Shown: piece after piece, positions 11,101 to 19,710 of the stretch | Layout of the letters: each line of letters starts with the position of its first letter | How positions within the stretch are numbered: position 1 is the first letter of the stretch | From: Knufia peltigerae | Taxonomy: Eukaryota; Ascomycota; Eurotiomycetes; Chaetothyriales; Trichomeriaceae | Direction: 5' to 3' | Assembly (NCBI GenBank): GCA_030247855.1 | Contig: JAPDRN010000249.1 | Span: forward strand, 1 to 21,194 | DNA: 21,194 nucleotides | Made by a program: the position numbers and the translations under genes | The notes under the pieces: model-generated | Told to the model about the DNA's origin: nothing | What the model saw: the letters and a program-made list of their open reading frames with translations, nothing else | Databases searched by the model: none

Positions 11101-13067
11101 TGCTGGTGCTGGGGGGGTCGAATTGGCCCATGGGTGGCATCTTCGAAGGAGGCCGAGGTGTTTGCGCCTGGGGTAGGGTACCAGCGGTATAGCCTGCGTC
11201 ACTTCGGGCATTGCTGGCCTGCTCCTCTTGAGCCATGGCTCTAGAAGCCTGTGCTTTGCCGTGGGCTGCCGATTCGGGCAAAAATTGTTTGAAGTCTTCA
11301 AGAAGATCTGGGGCTGATAAGAATAATTGGGTCACCTGAGCATACACATCCTGGATAGGTTTGGATTCTCGCTGATATGTCTGCAGAATCTCGAGGAACT
11401 GCTTGTAGATCTCAGGTTGTTGCGCAAACCGGTTCTAAGGGGACTAGTTAGCAATTTACCCAAAAGCGATGTCATCGGACCAACCTTGATCTTATTCACA
11501 TAACTGATAGCGTGATTGAATTCGACTGGACCACCCCGCTGCTTCACATCAGCCAAGGAAGCATTGCCACCAAAAGAACCAGTTTGTTGATTATATGAAG
11601 CAGTCTGTCCGGGGCCCGGTGAAACTGCTAAAGACGGTCTTGCAGATCCATTGGTCACGGCAGTGACTGCACTTTGAAGTGTCGAGACACCACGTTGATC
11701 TTGTTGACTCATAGCATTGACGGCTTCCTCGGCTGGTCTCTCGCCTGGTGCATTTTTGAAAGGCGCCGGCTCGGCGGACCTGGCACCCGGCGAAGCCCCC
11801 AAAGGCTGTCCCCAGGTATGTCGATTTTCAAAACCATCTTGTCGACCTGATGCAGATTGAGCAACCTGAGCAACTCCTGCGGGTTCAAAATGCGTACGGC
11901 CTCTGCTCTGAAGCGATTGAGTCATTGTTCCACTAGGTGTAGTGACTCTAATAGCATCCGGATTGTCGTCCGTCCCACATTCAATGCGATATCCAGGAGG
12001 GAGAAAAGTATTGAAGCCCTGAATCAGAGCTGGGTGACCATTGAAGAGATTGGAAACACGTTCAATGACGCCCGGTGTGTCAATTGCCTGGCTCTTGAAA
12101 TCTTTCATGATGTCTAGAAAGCGATTGTAAACATCGGGCTGTTCATTGAAGCGCATCTTCACTTGGTCAAGGTAGCTCAGCGCATCGTTCAAAATCGGCT
12201 GCTGACCGTGAGCGAGCTGCGCAGGAGCAGTCATTGGGGACGGTCCAGGCATGAAAGATTGCGCTTGCTGCTGAGGAGGTCCTGCGCCTTGTTGATGCAT
12301 GTACTGAGAAGGTCTCTGCGATTCATGCTGGGAAGCCCCACCAAAGAGACTGCCTCCACCGGTCACAGGAGGTAAGTTGTGCTGTACTGCACCAGCACCG
12401 CCGTTCGCGAGCAGACCATTCGGACCGTGTATCGAGTTTTGTACCTTTGAGGCCACGGGCTGATGAATCGGGATTGATCCCGCATGGCTCTGAACAGGAC
12501 CCCGTTGCTCGGAATGCATGCGCTCCATTTGTTCCCGTTCGCGATCGCGCAGGATCATTTCATCTCTCTGTCTTTGCATCTCTCGTTCTCGTTCTCTCAT
12601 TTCATGCAAATCCCGCTCACGAGGATCTCGCATGTCTCTGTCTCGGCTGAGATATTGAGGTGAATGTTGTGTCATCGGGTGACCCAGAGGGCCCATCGGA
12701 TGACCTTGAGACTGCGGCGGAGGGGGTTGGGTATTATACTGGTGTTGCTGAGAATGACTGGGCGGTCCTTGAGTCAAGTCCGCGATCGAAAGGCTGTGGC
12801 TCGAGGAGGGTTGAGAGTGGTGTTGATGGTACGAGGGAGGAGGAGGTAAAACATGAGGCGGTGGTTGGGCAGGGCCATTGCCGCTGTCCAAACAGGTGTT
12901 CAAGTCAGTCGGAGCGCCATTGCGAAGAGAGCAAATAAGAAAAATCGCGTTTGATGTCGAGGTGAAAAGGAAAATACGTACCCATAGCTCGGAAAGGGTC
13001 TGCTTTGCGGGTCATTCTGAGTAGGACCTCCTGGACCACGCCAGTGATCATTGGGATTTTGGTTCAT
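8147..13067 (-). CDS. Sin3 transcriptional corepressor (5 exons, 1511 aa)
   Basis: Exons 13067-12982, 12883-11485, 11434-10970, 10787-8697 and 8641-8147 join in frame. The ATG at 13067 is used because the frame further upstream starts at TTG. Sin3 is the scaffold of the nuclear Rpd3-type histone deacetylase complex. Visible order: Pro/Gln/His-rich N-terminus; an Arg/Glu coiled-coil-like stretch (about 107-155); PAH1 (about 259-328, LNDALSYLDQVK to FLPPGY); PAH2 (about 480-550, split by intron 2); PAH3 (about 690-752); the HDAC-interaction region (about 764-865, with SYRHLPKRE and NDVWASHPTW); a helical middle; an acidic/Ser linker; and the Sin3 C-terminal domain (about 1180 to the end, with ANIYCFFRLFETMYSRL and RWQYYVASYTM). 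The length matches yeast and fission-yeast relatives (about 1500 aa). It appears intact. Confidence 0.93.
8642..8696 (-). other. SIN3 intron 4 (55 nt, phase 0)
   Basis: Donor GTAAGT, branch CTAAC, acceptor ACATAG. It joins IYRISY to TPNDRF in the C-terminal domain. Confidence 0.9.
10788..10969 (-). other. SIN3 intron 3 (182 nt, phase 0)
   Basis: Donor GTATGT, branch CTAAC close to acceptor TTCTAG. It joins GNANK to RPKLSN, the Lys/Arg-rich link between PAH2 and PAH3. It is clearly longer than the other introns; an alternative acceptor (ttttttttcag) lies further upstream inside it. Confidence 0.8.
11435..11484 (-). other. SIN3 intron 2 (50 nt, phase 0)
   Basis: Donor GTTGGT, branch CTAAC, acceptor CCTTAG. 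It interrupts PAH2 between NKIK and NRFAQQPEIY; splicing restores the four-helix domain. Confidence 0.9.
12884..12981 (-). other. SIN3 intron 1 (98 nt, phase 2)
   Basis: Donor GTACGT at 12981-12976, branch-like CTGAC, acceptor GGACAG. It joins SYG to GNGPAQ. The first coding exon is only 86 nt. Confidence 0.85.
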
Positions 13068-13693
13068 GACTCGGCTTTTGGTCGTCGAAACAGATTTAGA
13101 GCAGGTTGATGAGGCTTTTTGATCCGAGTTTTGCTTCAACGCATCTCGTGGTTTGAATGAGGTGAGGGTATTGGTATTACAAAAGGACCCGGATGCAGGA
13201 CACGTCGGCGAAAATCAAGCCCTAGCGACAAAGAGTAGGCAAGATGCGTATGCTAATAGATGTACATGGGCCTGGTTTCACCAAGAACACATGTTGTTGT
13301 ACACGTTGGGTGTGGAAGGACAGAAATGAAGCGAGGAATATGCTAGGGCAAGATTATGACGATCAGGAGTCGCAGTTTGGAGAAGTCGAGCTAAGCTTGG
13401 CCTTTGCAAGGGTTCGTTCTCCACATCCTTCTACAGTACAATAAAACCATCAGTCTCTGATTACTCGGGACACACTCAAGTACACCAGGATGCTATTGTT
13501 CTTGTCACACACATTGCTGCCTAGGCAGATATCGAAGGGAAACTACAGAGTATTTGGTAGTCACTTATTTGTAGTAACGTAATCCATGCCACGATATAGC
13601 ATAGAGAGGTTTTCCCTCAACAGCATCAACAGCAATTCGATGTCATCGAGTCAGTCCTGAATAGCAGTCTCTCTGTGGCGGTCATGCAGCCTT
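13068..13693. other. Intergenic: SIN3 5' flank and gly-rich 3' flank
   Basis: About 630 bp between two genes on the same strand. The short plus-strand frame at 13244-13444 has an ATG but no recognisable motif. The SIN3 promoter must lie on the left side of this interval. I see no clear TATA box or other named element. Confidence 0.6.
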
Positions 13694-14641
13694 TCAAAAG
13701 AATTTGCTGGCCAGGCCCATCAGACCTGAAGCACCACCACTTCCACCGCCCTGGCCCTTCATATACATCTGCAAGGCATACTTGGCAGCTGAGTTGATGA
13801 CCGACTGCTTGTCTGTTCCACCCGAAACATTCCCCTGGTTGCTCTGTTGGTCAAATAACTTTGATGCTTCTTGCATTGCCATGGAAATCATCTGGGATTG
13901 TGAGCCTGAACCGCCAGATCCCCCTCCAGAAAACATCTTCATTGCCTGCATCGCAGCTCCGGCACCGAGGCTAGAGGCATCATGTTGCTGGCCTCCGCCG
14001 TCTTGCTGGTAGAGTTGTTGATGGCTTCGCTGGATTCTGTCTTCGTCGAGGTCTTCTGACTGCGCACTCTGTTTGTTGTTGTTGAGAAAACTCATGGCTT
14101 GAGAGAAGAGGCCACCATCTTCGGAATTGCCATGTCGTTGGCTGTGCTGCAAAACCTCATTCTCATTGAAGTCTGCGTTTCCTCCACCGCCACCACCATA
14201 GTTGCCAGAGCCGCCGCCATGTCTTCCTTCATCGTAACGATCACGACCACCGCCGCTGTTGTGATCATAGCCACCGCCTGAATTGCCATAGTTGCCGGAA
14301 CCACCACCACCACCACCACCATATCCTCCCTCATCGTAACGATCGCGACCGCCACCTCCGCCATTATTTCCATAACCACCGCCTGAACTGCCGTAGTTGC
14401 CTGAGCCGCCACCGCCGTATCCTCCTTGGTCGTAGCGGTCACCACCACCGCCACCGCCATAGCCGCCTTCGTTCTCGCGACGATGGTGACGAGGAGGCTC
14501 ATTGCCACCGTAACCACCTTGTTGCTGTCCATAACCGTCACCACGCTGTGGACCATCGTCATATCGTTGACCTTGGTCGTAGTAGTTGTCACCGCCTCGT
14601 CCTCCTCCACCGTACTCACGTCTATCGTCGTTGTAGGACAT
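13694..14641 (-). CDS. Gly/Tyr-rich fungal protein with conserved C-terminal region
   Basis: Single exon, 315 aa, from ATG 14641; the frame continues upstream only to a TTG. Residues 1-155 are low complexity: Gly, Tyr, Asn and Arg, with three repeats starting DRYD(Q/E) about every 33 residues and GGG-S-GNYG blocks, resembling the RGG/YGG disordered regions of RNA-binding or phase-separating proteins. Residues 160-315 are different: LFSQAMSFLNNNK, then an acidic LDEDRIQRSHQQLY helix, then Ala/Met-rich helices (AAMQAMKMF, MAMQEASKLFDQQ, SAAKYALQMYMKG). This C-terminal pattern resembles a fungal family sometimes annotated 'beta-flanking protein', an identification from memory. Function is unknown. 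The upstream region and the first 45 or so codons are duplicated in tandem. Confidence 0.8.
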   Translation of the reverse strand: MSYNDDRREYGGGGRGGDNYYDQGQRYDDGPQRGDGYGQQQGGYGGNEPPRHHRRENEGGYGGGGGGDRYDQGGYGGGGSGNYGSSGGGYGNNGGGGGRDRYDEGGYGGGGGGGSGNYGNSGGGYDHNSGGGRDRYDEGRHGGGSGNYGGGGGGNADFNENEVLQHSQRHGNSEDGGLFSQAMSFLNNNKQSAQSEDLDEDRIQRSHQQLYQQDGGGQQHDASSLGAGAAMQAMKMFSGGGSGGSGSQSQMISMAMQEASKLFDQQSNQGNVSGGTDKQSVINSAAKYALQMYMKGQGGGSGGASGLMGLASKFF

Positions 14642-14829
14642 CTTGGGCGAAGAAACTTGTGATAATTTCAAAAGAGACAGAAGGGGTTGGTTGATGGAAT
14701 GGGGAAATTTGAGTTGTGAGCAGAAAACGAGGATATGTAGGACTCAATAAAAACTTTTTGGTTCAAGATGAAACAGCTGCTACGGAGCAAGTGAGCTGAA
14801 ACATCACGGTAGGTGCAAGTGGTGAGGAA

Positions 14830-14840
14830 GGCGACGTCAT
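14830..14840 (-). promoter_or_regulatory. CRE-like element ATGACGTCGCC, copy 1
   Basis: On the minus strand this reads ATGACGTCGCC and contains the TGACGTC core bound by CREB/ATF-type bZIP factors in general. It lies about 190 bp upstream of the gly-rich ATG, next to an AT-rich tract (ATATAAT). Confidence 0.5.
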
Positions 14841-14919
14841 CATTATATGTTTGTCCCACCTACGGATAAACGGCCACGTATACGAGTACGGTATACCTCA
14901 ATGTACTGTACGTACAGGA

Positions 14920-14938
14920 GTCTCAGCAGTCCTGAGAC
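14920..14938. repeat. Inverted repeat GTCTCAG / CTGAGAC
   Basis: A perfect 7-bp stem with a 5-base spacer in the gly-rich upstream region, preceded by the palindrome GTACGTAC. It recurs at 15369-15387 because of the tandem duplication. Confidence 0.6.
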
Positions 14939-15090
14939 CTGTCACTCGCCATACCACCGTAACCACCTTGTTGCTGTCCATAACCGTCACCACGCTGTGG
15001 ACCATCGTCATATCGTTGACCTTGGTCGTAGTAGTTGTCACCGCCTCGTCCTCCTCCACCGTACTCACGTCTATCGTCGTTGTAGGACAT
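14923..15090 (-). pseudogene. Truncated duplicate of gly-rich gene 5' end (55 aa)
   Basis: Within copy 2 the gly-rich ATG recurs at 15090. The frame matches the real protein for its first 46 residues, then crosses the junction (near 14954) into former upstream sequence and ends after nine unrelated residues (MASDRSQDC). It lacks the conserved C-terminal region. If transcribed it would act as a decoy or upstream ORF ahead of the true start at 14641. Confidence 0.8.
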
Positions 15091-15402
15091 CTTGGGCGAA
15101 GAAACTTGTGATAATTTCAAAAGAGACAGAAGGGGTTGGTTGATGGAATGGGGAAATTTGAGTTGTGAGCAGAAAACGAGGATATGTAGGACTCAATAAA
15201 AACTTTTTGGTTCAAGATGAAACAGCTGCTACGGAGCAAGTGAGCTGAAACATCACGGTAGGTGCAAGTGGTGAGGAAGGCGACGTCATCATTATATGTT
15301 TGTCCCACCTACGGATAAACGGCCACGTATACGAGTACGGTATACCTCAATGTACTGTACGTACAGGAGTCTCAGCAGTCCTGAGACCTGTCACTCGCCA
15401 TA
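14954..15402. repeat. 449-bp tandem duplication, copy 2
   Basis: An exact direct copy in the same orientation. Its gene-derived end is fused to the upstream end of copy 1. Near-identical sequences, CCACcGTAACCAC in the gene and CCACaGTAACCAC at 15403-15415, flank the unit and suggest microhomology-mediated duplication. The absence of differences indicates a recent event or an assembly error. Confidence 0.95.
15279..15289 (-). promoter_or_regulatory. CRE-like element ATGACGTCGCC, copy 2
   Basis: The same 11 bases, carried by the second copy of the tandem duplication, about 190 bp upstream of the truncated start at 15090. Confidence 0.5.
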
Positions 15403-15891
15403 CCACAGTAACCACGTACAAACAGTACTGTAATTTACTGCAGGTTGCTCAATGTGGGATTTGTCGCTTGGGTGGTGCCTCCACTGGAATGACGAACGAG
15501 AGATCTGGTTTTAGGGGCATGCTTGGGTGTTGTTTCTCGCGTTATGAGTGGGTATCGTTTGGCTAAGCTTCGCGTTTTGTAGAGGGACCTTTCAGCTGGC
15601 GAAGACCTGCACTCCAGCGCCCCCAGAGTTTCAGCTTACCGTGTTCGTTGGCGCCGTTGAGTACACGGAGGAGTCTCCTACAAGGCCCCTCGCGGCAGGC
15701 TGCTAGTTCCTGAGAGCGACCCCGATATCCCCATGACAGGGTCCGGGTAGGCCCTGAGTTTTATTGTTCTATCCTAAAACCCTATTTCATAATCTTATCA
15801 TGAAATATTCGAGACACGTTATATAGAAAATCCATTGTCAATGCAACAACCAGCAGTGTCGATTTCAGTCCCATAAACCGATGTCCGGTAA

Positions 15892-15913
15892 CCCTTCAGG
15901 TGAACCTGAGGGG
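15892..15913. repeat. Short hairpin with TGAA loop
   Basis: CCCTTCAGG and CCTGAGGGG can pair over nine positions (one G-T) around a TGAA loop. It is not followed by a T-run on either side, and no RNA family was recognised. Confidence 0.5.
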
Positions 15914-15986
15914 ATCTCCTACGGCTGTTAATTCGGATTTCGGCCTCGGTCATTGGCCTCCGATAGCGGCGAATTCTTTTTCCCGC

Positions 15987-15997
15987 ATGACGTCGCC
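15987..15997 (+). promoter_or_regulatory. CRE-like element ATGACGTCGCC upstream of jac1
   Basis: The same 11 bases as upstream of the gly-rich gene, here about 205 bp before the jac1 ATG and followed closely by a TTATAT stretch. A bZIP site is a reasonable guess from the TGACGTC core. Confidence 0.5.
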
Positions 15998-16203
15998 CTT
16001 ATATCTCGTATTATTATTTCTCTTCAAAAAACAATTGCAACTGCGGCCATTTGGTTAGAAGTAGTCCATACACTCACGAGATAATTCATTACTTTTTCTT
16101 GGACGATTCGACAGTATAGAAGCGTCCTTCAATAATCACCTCTATACCACGATACTCTTTGCAAAAGATTAGACGAGCCACAACGCAAGCCAGCACCCCA
16201 ACA

Positions 16204-17049
16204 ATGTCAATCACGGCACCCACGCGACAAACGTTGCGCCATCTTCGACGACTTTGTGTTTATTCCTCCCTCGTCGAGCCCGTCGGGGGCGCAACGCCAC
16301 AAACTCACCATTTACGAACTTCTTCATATACTCTCCCTCACCTTGTGTCTCACCCCTCTCGTCAACATACCAGAACCATCAGCGTGAGCTCCGGGAGACA
16401 TCATGGATCACAACAGGCCACCGCCACTGCCAGCAGCGACAAACCCGACAGCACCACCACCACCACCACCACCACCACAGCCCCTCTACCCGACATTTCG
16501 ACCTACTACACGCTCTTCCCAAACACGCTCTCCGCGGGTCCTCCCCCAACGGGGCCATTCAATATCCCCTTGGCCCAACTGAAGCGTGAATTCTTACTCC
16601 TCCAATCTCAACACCACCCTGACAAATACACCTCCCAGCCCACCGCGCATCAAAAGGCCATGGCCCTGTCCTCGCTGTTGAACAGCGCGTACAAAACACT
16701 GTCGGACCCGCTGCTACGTGCGCGGTATCTCTTGCACCATACCTATGGCATCGACATCACCTCGGAAGATAACAGCACCCACAGCGGTCTGACGGATCAG
16801 GAGACGCTCATGGAGGTCATGGAAGCACAAGAGGCGATTGAGGAGGCCGAGACTCAAGAACAAGTCGATGCCCTGAAGGAGGAGAACCAAGCGAGGATAG
16901 ACCAAACAATTATGCTGCTAGGACAAGCTTTTGAACATGAAGATGTCGAAGCAGCAAAGACCGAGTGTATTCGTTTGAACTACTGGCGGAGTCTACAACA
17001 AGGCTTGCACGAGTGGGAACCTGGAAAGGAAGTACGACTGATACACTGA
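16204..17049 (+). CDS. Mitochondrial J-protein co-chaperone Jac1/HscB
   Basis: Single exon, 281 aa. ATG 16204 (acaATGtc) is used; the frame upstream starts at TTG. Jac1/HscB brings the Fe-S scaffold protein Isu to its mitochondrial Hsp70 for cluster transfer. The N-terminal 70 or so residues are rich in Arg, Ser, Thr and His with almost no acidic residues, as expected of a mitochondrial presequence. A nine-Thr linker (about 84-92) precedes the J domain (about 98-175; TYYTLF in helix I, HPD at 138-140, ALSSLLNSAYKTLSDPLLRARYLL). The C-terminal three-helix HscB domain follows (about 195-275), with the LMEVMEAQEAIEEAE motif and a final LNYW segment. It is longer than yeast Jac1 (184 aa), mainly through the leader and linker. 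It lacks the Cys-rich N-terminus of animal HSCB. Confidence 0.92.
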   Translation: MSITAPTRQTLRHLRRLCVYSSLVEPVGGATPQTHHLRTSSYTLPHLVSHPSRQHTRTISVSSGRHHGSQQATATASSDKPDSTTTTTTTTTAPLPDISTYYTLFPNTLSAGPPPTGPFNIPLAQLKREFLLLQSQHHPDKYTSQPTAHQKAMALSSLLNSAYKTLSDPLLRARYLLHHTYGIDITSEDNSTHSGLTDQETLMEVMEAQEAIEEAETQEQVDALKEENQARIDQTIMLLGQAFEHEDVEAAKTECIRLNYWRSLQQGLHEWEPGKEVRLIH

Positions 17050-17231
17050 ATCAGTATTGTCTAATCTATCATGTATTTACCTCCACCCGTGTTTGTATAC
17101 GGTGACCTCTACCAGGACATGTCCATAATTCTTATCAGCTGTTTTCAATCCCTCATATCCGGGTCGGTCGGAGAGCAACGTGGACGTCTTTCCTCGCATG
17201 ACGGTCTAATCATAAGTCTTACCCATGCACA

Positions 17232-18089
17232 TCATGCTCTATGGCTCTCAAGGGGTAGACTTGAACCTCTGGGCAACGACTCACGCTTGACGCTGCCCTC
17301 AAGCATGACACTGGCGGACTGTTTGATCTTGATCGCGTCTGGCATCAGCTTCCACTTCGAGTTTTCCACCACAACGCTCTTGGTCCCCCTTTTACTGACT
17401 TTTGTCTCTTCGCCCGTCTTCTTTCTGCGGGACATGTGCTCGTCGCGCTCGATATTGAATTTGATTTCTTCCGCGAGGCAGAGAACCCATTTGTCCTTTT
17501 GACTTTGTGGCCACGTCACACTGACAGAAAACACCTCTCGATCAGGATCTTCCAGCATTGGACTGTACCCTCGCTTGTTGTGGGACAGTACGAGGCGATC
17601 GAGCCCACAGAAGTTCTCCGTGTAGCCCCACGGTCGAAAGGCACCATTGTCTTGCATGAAAAAGTTGACTCCAAACTCTGTCCAGGTGTGTTCGTAATTG
17701 ATGGCCGGCTCAAAACAAATGTCCGAGATGATGTTACACATCCAGCCAGGTACATGAAGGACGTTTTCCAGGCAGATTGTGTGGCTTTCTTTGCTCCCCG
17801 GGGCACGACGTATCTTGAGCTCCACCGAACCAATACCTTTGACCGGTACATGGCTTTGATCTGCGACTGTGAGGACGTATGACTTGAAAGGGATGTATGT
17901 CTTGAAGGCGGCACGGTCGACAGCTATGTGTACATTTGATGCCGTGGAAAATATCCAGTCATAGCATGACTTTTGCTTCGGTTTCTTGAAAGGAATGCCG
18001 TATGTGGTGGCTCGACGATCGGGGTAGTATGAGCTCGGCAGAATGTTGGAAGGTGGAAGGTCTCCACGAGGATCAAGTCTGAATGCCAT
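17232..18089 (-). CDS. Retroelement-derived (Copia Pol protease-like) protein, probably domesticated
   Basis: Single exon, 285 aa, with a good ATG context (caagATGG). It lies convergent to jac1, the two stop codons about 180 bp apart. Residues about 43-125 follow the pattern of the aspartic-protease-like beta-barrel in Ty1/Copia Pol: a WI-x-x-x-AS-x-x-H start (WIFSTASNVHIA), a central V-x-x-x-ADQSHVPVKGIGSVEL, and an end LENVLHVPGWMCNIIS. The Asp of the usual D-S/T-G catalytic triplet is replaced (FSTA), so proteolysis is not expected. No integrase, reverse transcriptase or RNase H follows; instead there is an aromatic-rich middle and a basic Arg/Lys-rich tail (about 219-236). The frame is intact with no repeats flanking it. 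Related single-ORF proteins occur in filamentous fungi, to my knowledge without assigned function. Confidence 0.6.
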   Translation of the reverse strand: MAFRLDPRGDLPPSNILPSSYYPDRRATTYGIPFKKPKQKSCYDWIFSTASNVHIAVDRAAFKTYIPFKSYVLTVADQSHVPVKGIGSVELKIRRAPGSKESHTICLENVLHVPGWMCNIISDICFEPAINYEHTWTEFGVNFFMQDNGAFRPWGYTENFCGLDRLVLSHNKRGYSPMLEDPDREVFSVSVTWPQSQKDKWVLCLAEEIKFNIERDEHMSRRKKTGEETKVSKRGTKSVVVENSKWKLMPDAIKIKQSASVMLEGSVKRESLPRGSSLPLESHRA

Positions 18090-19710
18090 CTTGCACGAGA
18101 CAGAATTGATGAGACCCGGTTCGAGATAAGTCAGTGATATGATAGTGAGGTACTGAGAAATACACCAGAGGTAGTGGGATATTGTGACTTGGACGGGAAC
18201 TTTGTGAAAGAGTGGACAGCGTAGCCAAAAATCAAAAGGTCTTCTGGGCCGAAGGACAAATAGAATTGTGATGTGAAGGGATTAGAGAGGAGGAGGAAGA
18301 AGAAGAAGAAGAAGAAGAAGAAGACATCTTGAACAGCAGATAGACATGGCTTCCACCTCTTGCCTCTGCCCAAGAACAGCAAGAACAACTCATAAGGAGA
18401 AGGCACAGTCGAGGCAACGACGAAACTCGAGGCAGTTCTCGCTTCTTCCTCTGTTGCTGGTCTGAGTGAGAAGTTCCTGAACATGCATTCGACGGGTCGA
18501 ATATTCCATCCTACTGAGCATCACACTATTGTAGTACATTACTGATTTTCATTTGTATGGGTAAGAACCTGAGCTATCTGTACTTGGGTTGTTTGGGGCA
18601 GGTGAACGTGGCTGATCTTCGGGAAGTAAATATTTAGTTGGGAAACAAATGTTTATACACATCCCAACGTCGTTCCTTCAACATCCGATCTTTTTTCTTT
18701 TGACGATGAAGCTACGCAGATGCTCTTCTGCAGCGACCGTCCCACAGAGAATATGGCATCTGTATCGCAAAAGATCTCCCATGGCACCATACTATCTCCC
18801 ATCGCAAGGCCCAAGACTTGGTCAGCCTTTTCACGTCGTGGGTACTAACAGATATCGATCTCCAGAATACCCAAGCTTTAACGAACCTCACACACATCAT
18901 GGAGCCATGGAGTAAGAAGAAGTCAGTATATGCCTGTCTCAAAACATCTCCGCGGTCAGCAGGTAGGATCCTATCCGTCCATAGAAAGGTCGTGAAAACT
19001 TCAGGCAGCCATGCCCGCTCGAAGCCTTGAGCTCCAACATCTACCCAAAGTTTTCTCCGTTTCTATCAAAGTATATGATCCGCACTCCTGAAAGGTCAAG
19101 AAAGTTATTCATCATGACCATCAAAGTCGCTTCTCGTCACGAGGAGGTTTCCTTGCCCCGGAGGAAAGCGAGAAGAAGAAGGCTATTCCAAGTTGTTCCA
19201 TCAACTCAGACTGAGGTACCAGCATTTCAGTCCGATATTGTCTCTCTTGAGCACATCAAAATGGGTACTTGTCACTTGCTTGAGGCGCAATATTCTACGA
19301 CTACCCGTTACTTTACTGACGAAGGCTCCCCACGGCTGTTCTAGTGTGCACATTTTTGACTTTTGATAAACGTGGTTTTCGATATCCTCACGAGGACCTG
19401 GAGGAGAAGACCATACCCTTAAAATTCCCATATATTCTGACTTGTCAGGTCGCTTTTTCTTCTTCTCGCAATCGTTACAGAGCAAGCGACCAGGCTTATC
19501 GTTTTCGAGAAATTTTCCCATTCTCTTAAAATCGCCTTTCCCTCTCCCTGTTGATCCTTTGTACTGTCGAACACGCTTTGCTGTCTGAGAACTACATCCT
19601 CAATAACAGCGACGTCCCCTTTCTTGTTGACTCGTTGTCCAACCAAATATTCCCTATCCTTCAATTCTCTCCTGCCAGACCCAACCACGACCGATCATAC
19701 TTTTCCCACC
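18090..19710. other. Gene-poor interval with (GAA)n tract
   Basis: About 1.6 kb. A minus-strand frame at 18131-18484 has an ATG but owes its Phe/Leu run to the GAA microsatellite and shows no other motif. Short frames around 18650-19350 start mostly at non-ATG codons. The right end, 19500-19710, is pyrimidine-rich and is probably the 5' leader and promoter of the next gene. Confidence 0.55.
18296..18324. repeat. (GAA)n microsatellite
   Basis: About nine to ten perfect AAG/GAA triplets, preceded by GGA triplets, in intergenic DNA upstream of the retroelement-derived gene. Confidence 0.95.

Larger units (their letters stand above)
14505..14953. repeat. 449-bp tandem duplication, copy 1
   Basis: Bases 14505-14953 recur 449 bp further on with no difference that I can find line by line. 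This copy includes the 5' end of the intact gly-rich coding sequence (14505-14641) and the roughly 310 bp upstream of its ATG. The left boundary is where identity begins (ccaccgtaaccacctt). Confidence 0.95.
15403..16203. other. Intergenic region between duplication and jac1
   Basis: About 800 bp with no supported gene. It holds a perfect-looking hairpin at about 15892-15913 (nine-pair stem with one G-T pair, TGAA loop), an AT-rich stretch at about 15770-15850, and the CRE-like element at 15987-15997 followed by CTTATATCTCG. The right part must contain the jac1 promoter. Confidence 0.5.

Noticed and set aside
14092..14619. Minus-strand 175-aa Val/Thr-rich frame and plus-strand 78-aa frames
   Set aside because: They are frame-shifted readings of the Gly-repeat region, and part of one recurs only because of the tandem duplication.
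17245..17330. tRNA-like B-box GGTTCAAGTC on the minus strand
   Set aside because: The flanking bases do not pair into a T-stem or acceptor stem, and the site lies inside the 3' end of the retroelement-derived coding frame.
17232..18089. Active LTR retrotransposon at this locus
   Set aside because: There are no LTRs, primer-binding site, reverse transcriptase or integrase nearby. Only the beta-barrel-like portion is present, in an intact stand-alone frame.
18131..18484. Minus-strand ORF of 117 aa with a Phe/Leu hydrophobic run
   Set aside because: The hydrophobic run is the GAA microsatellite read as TTC; there is no other motif or conserved feature.
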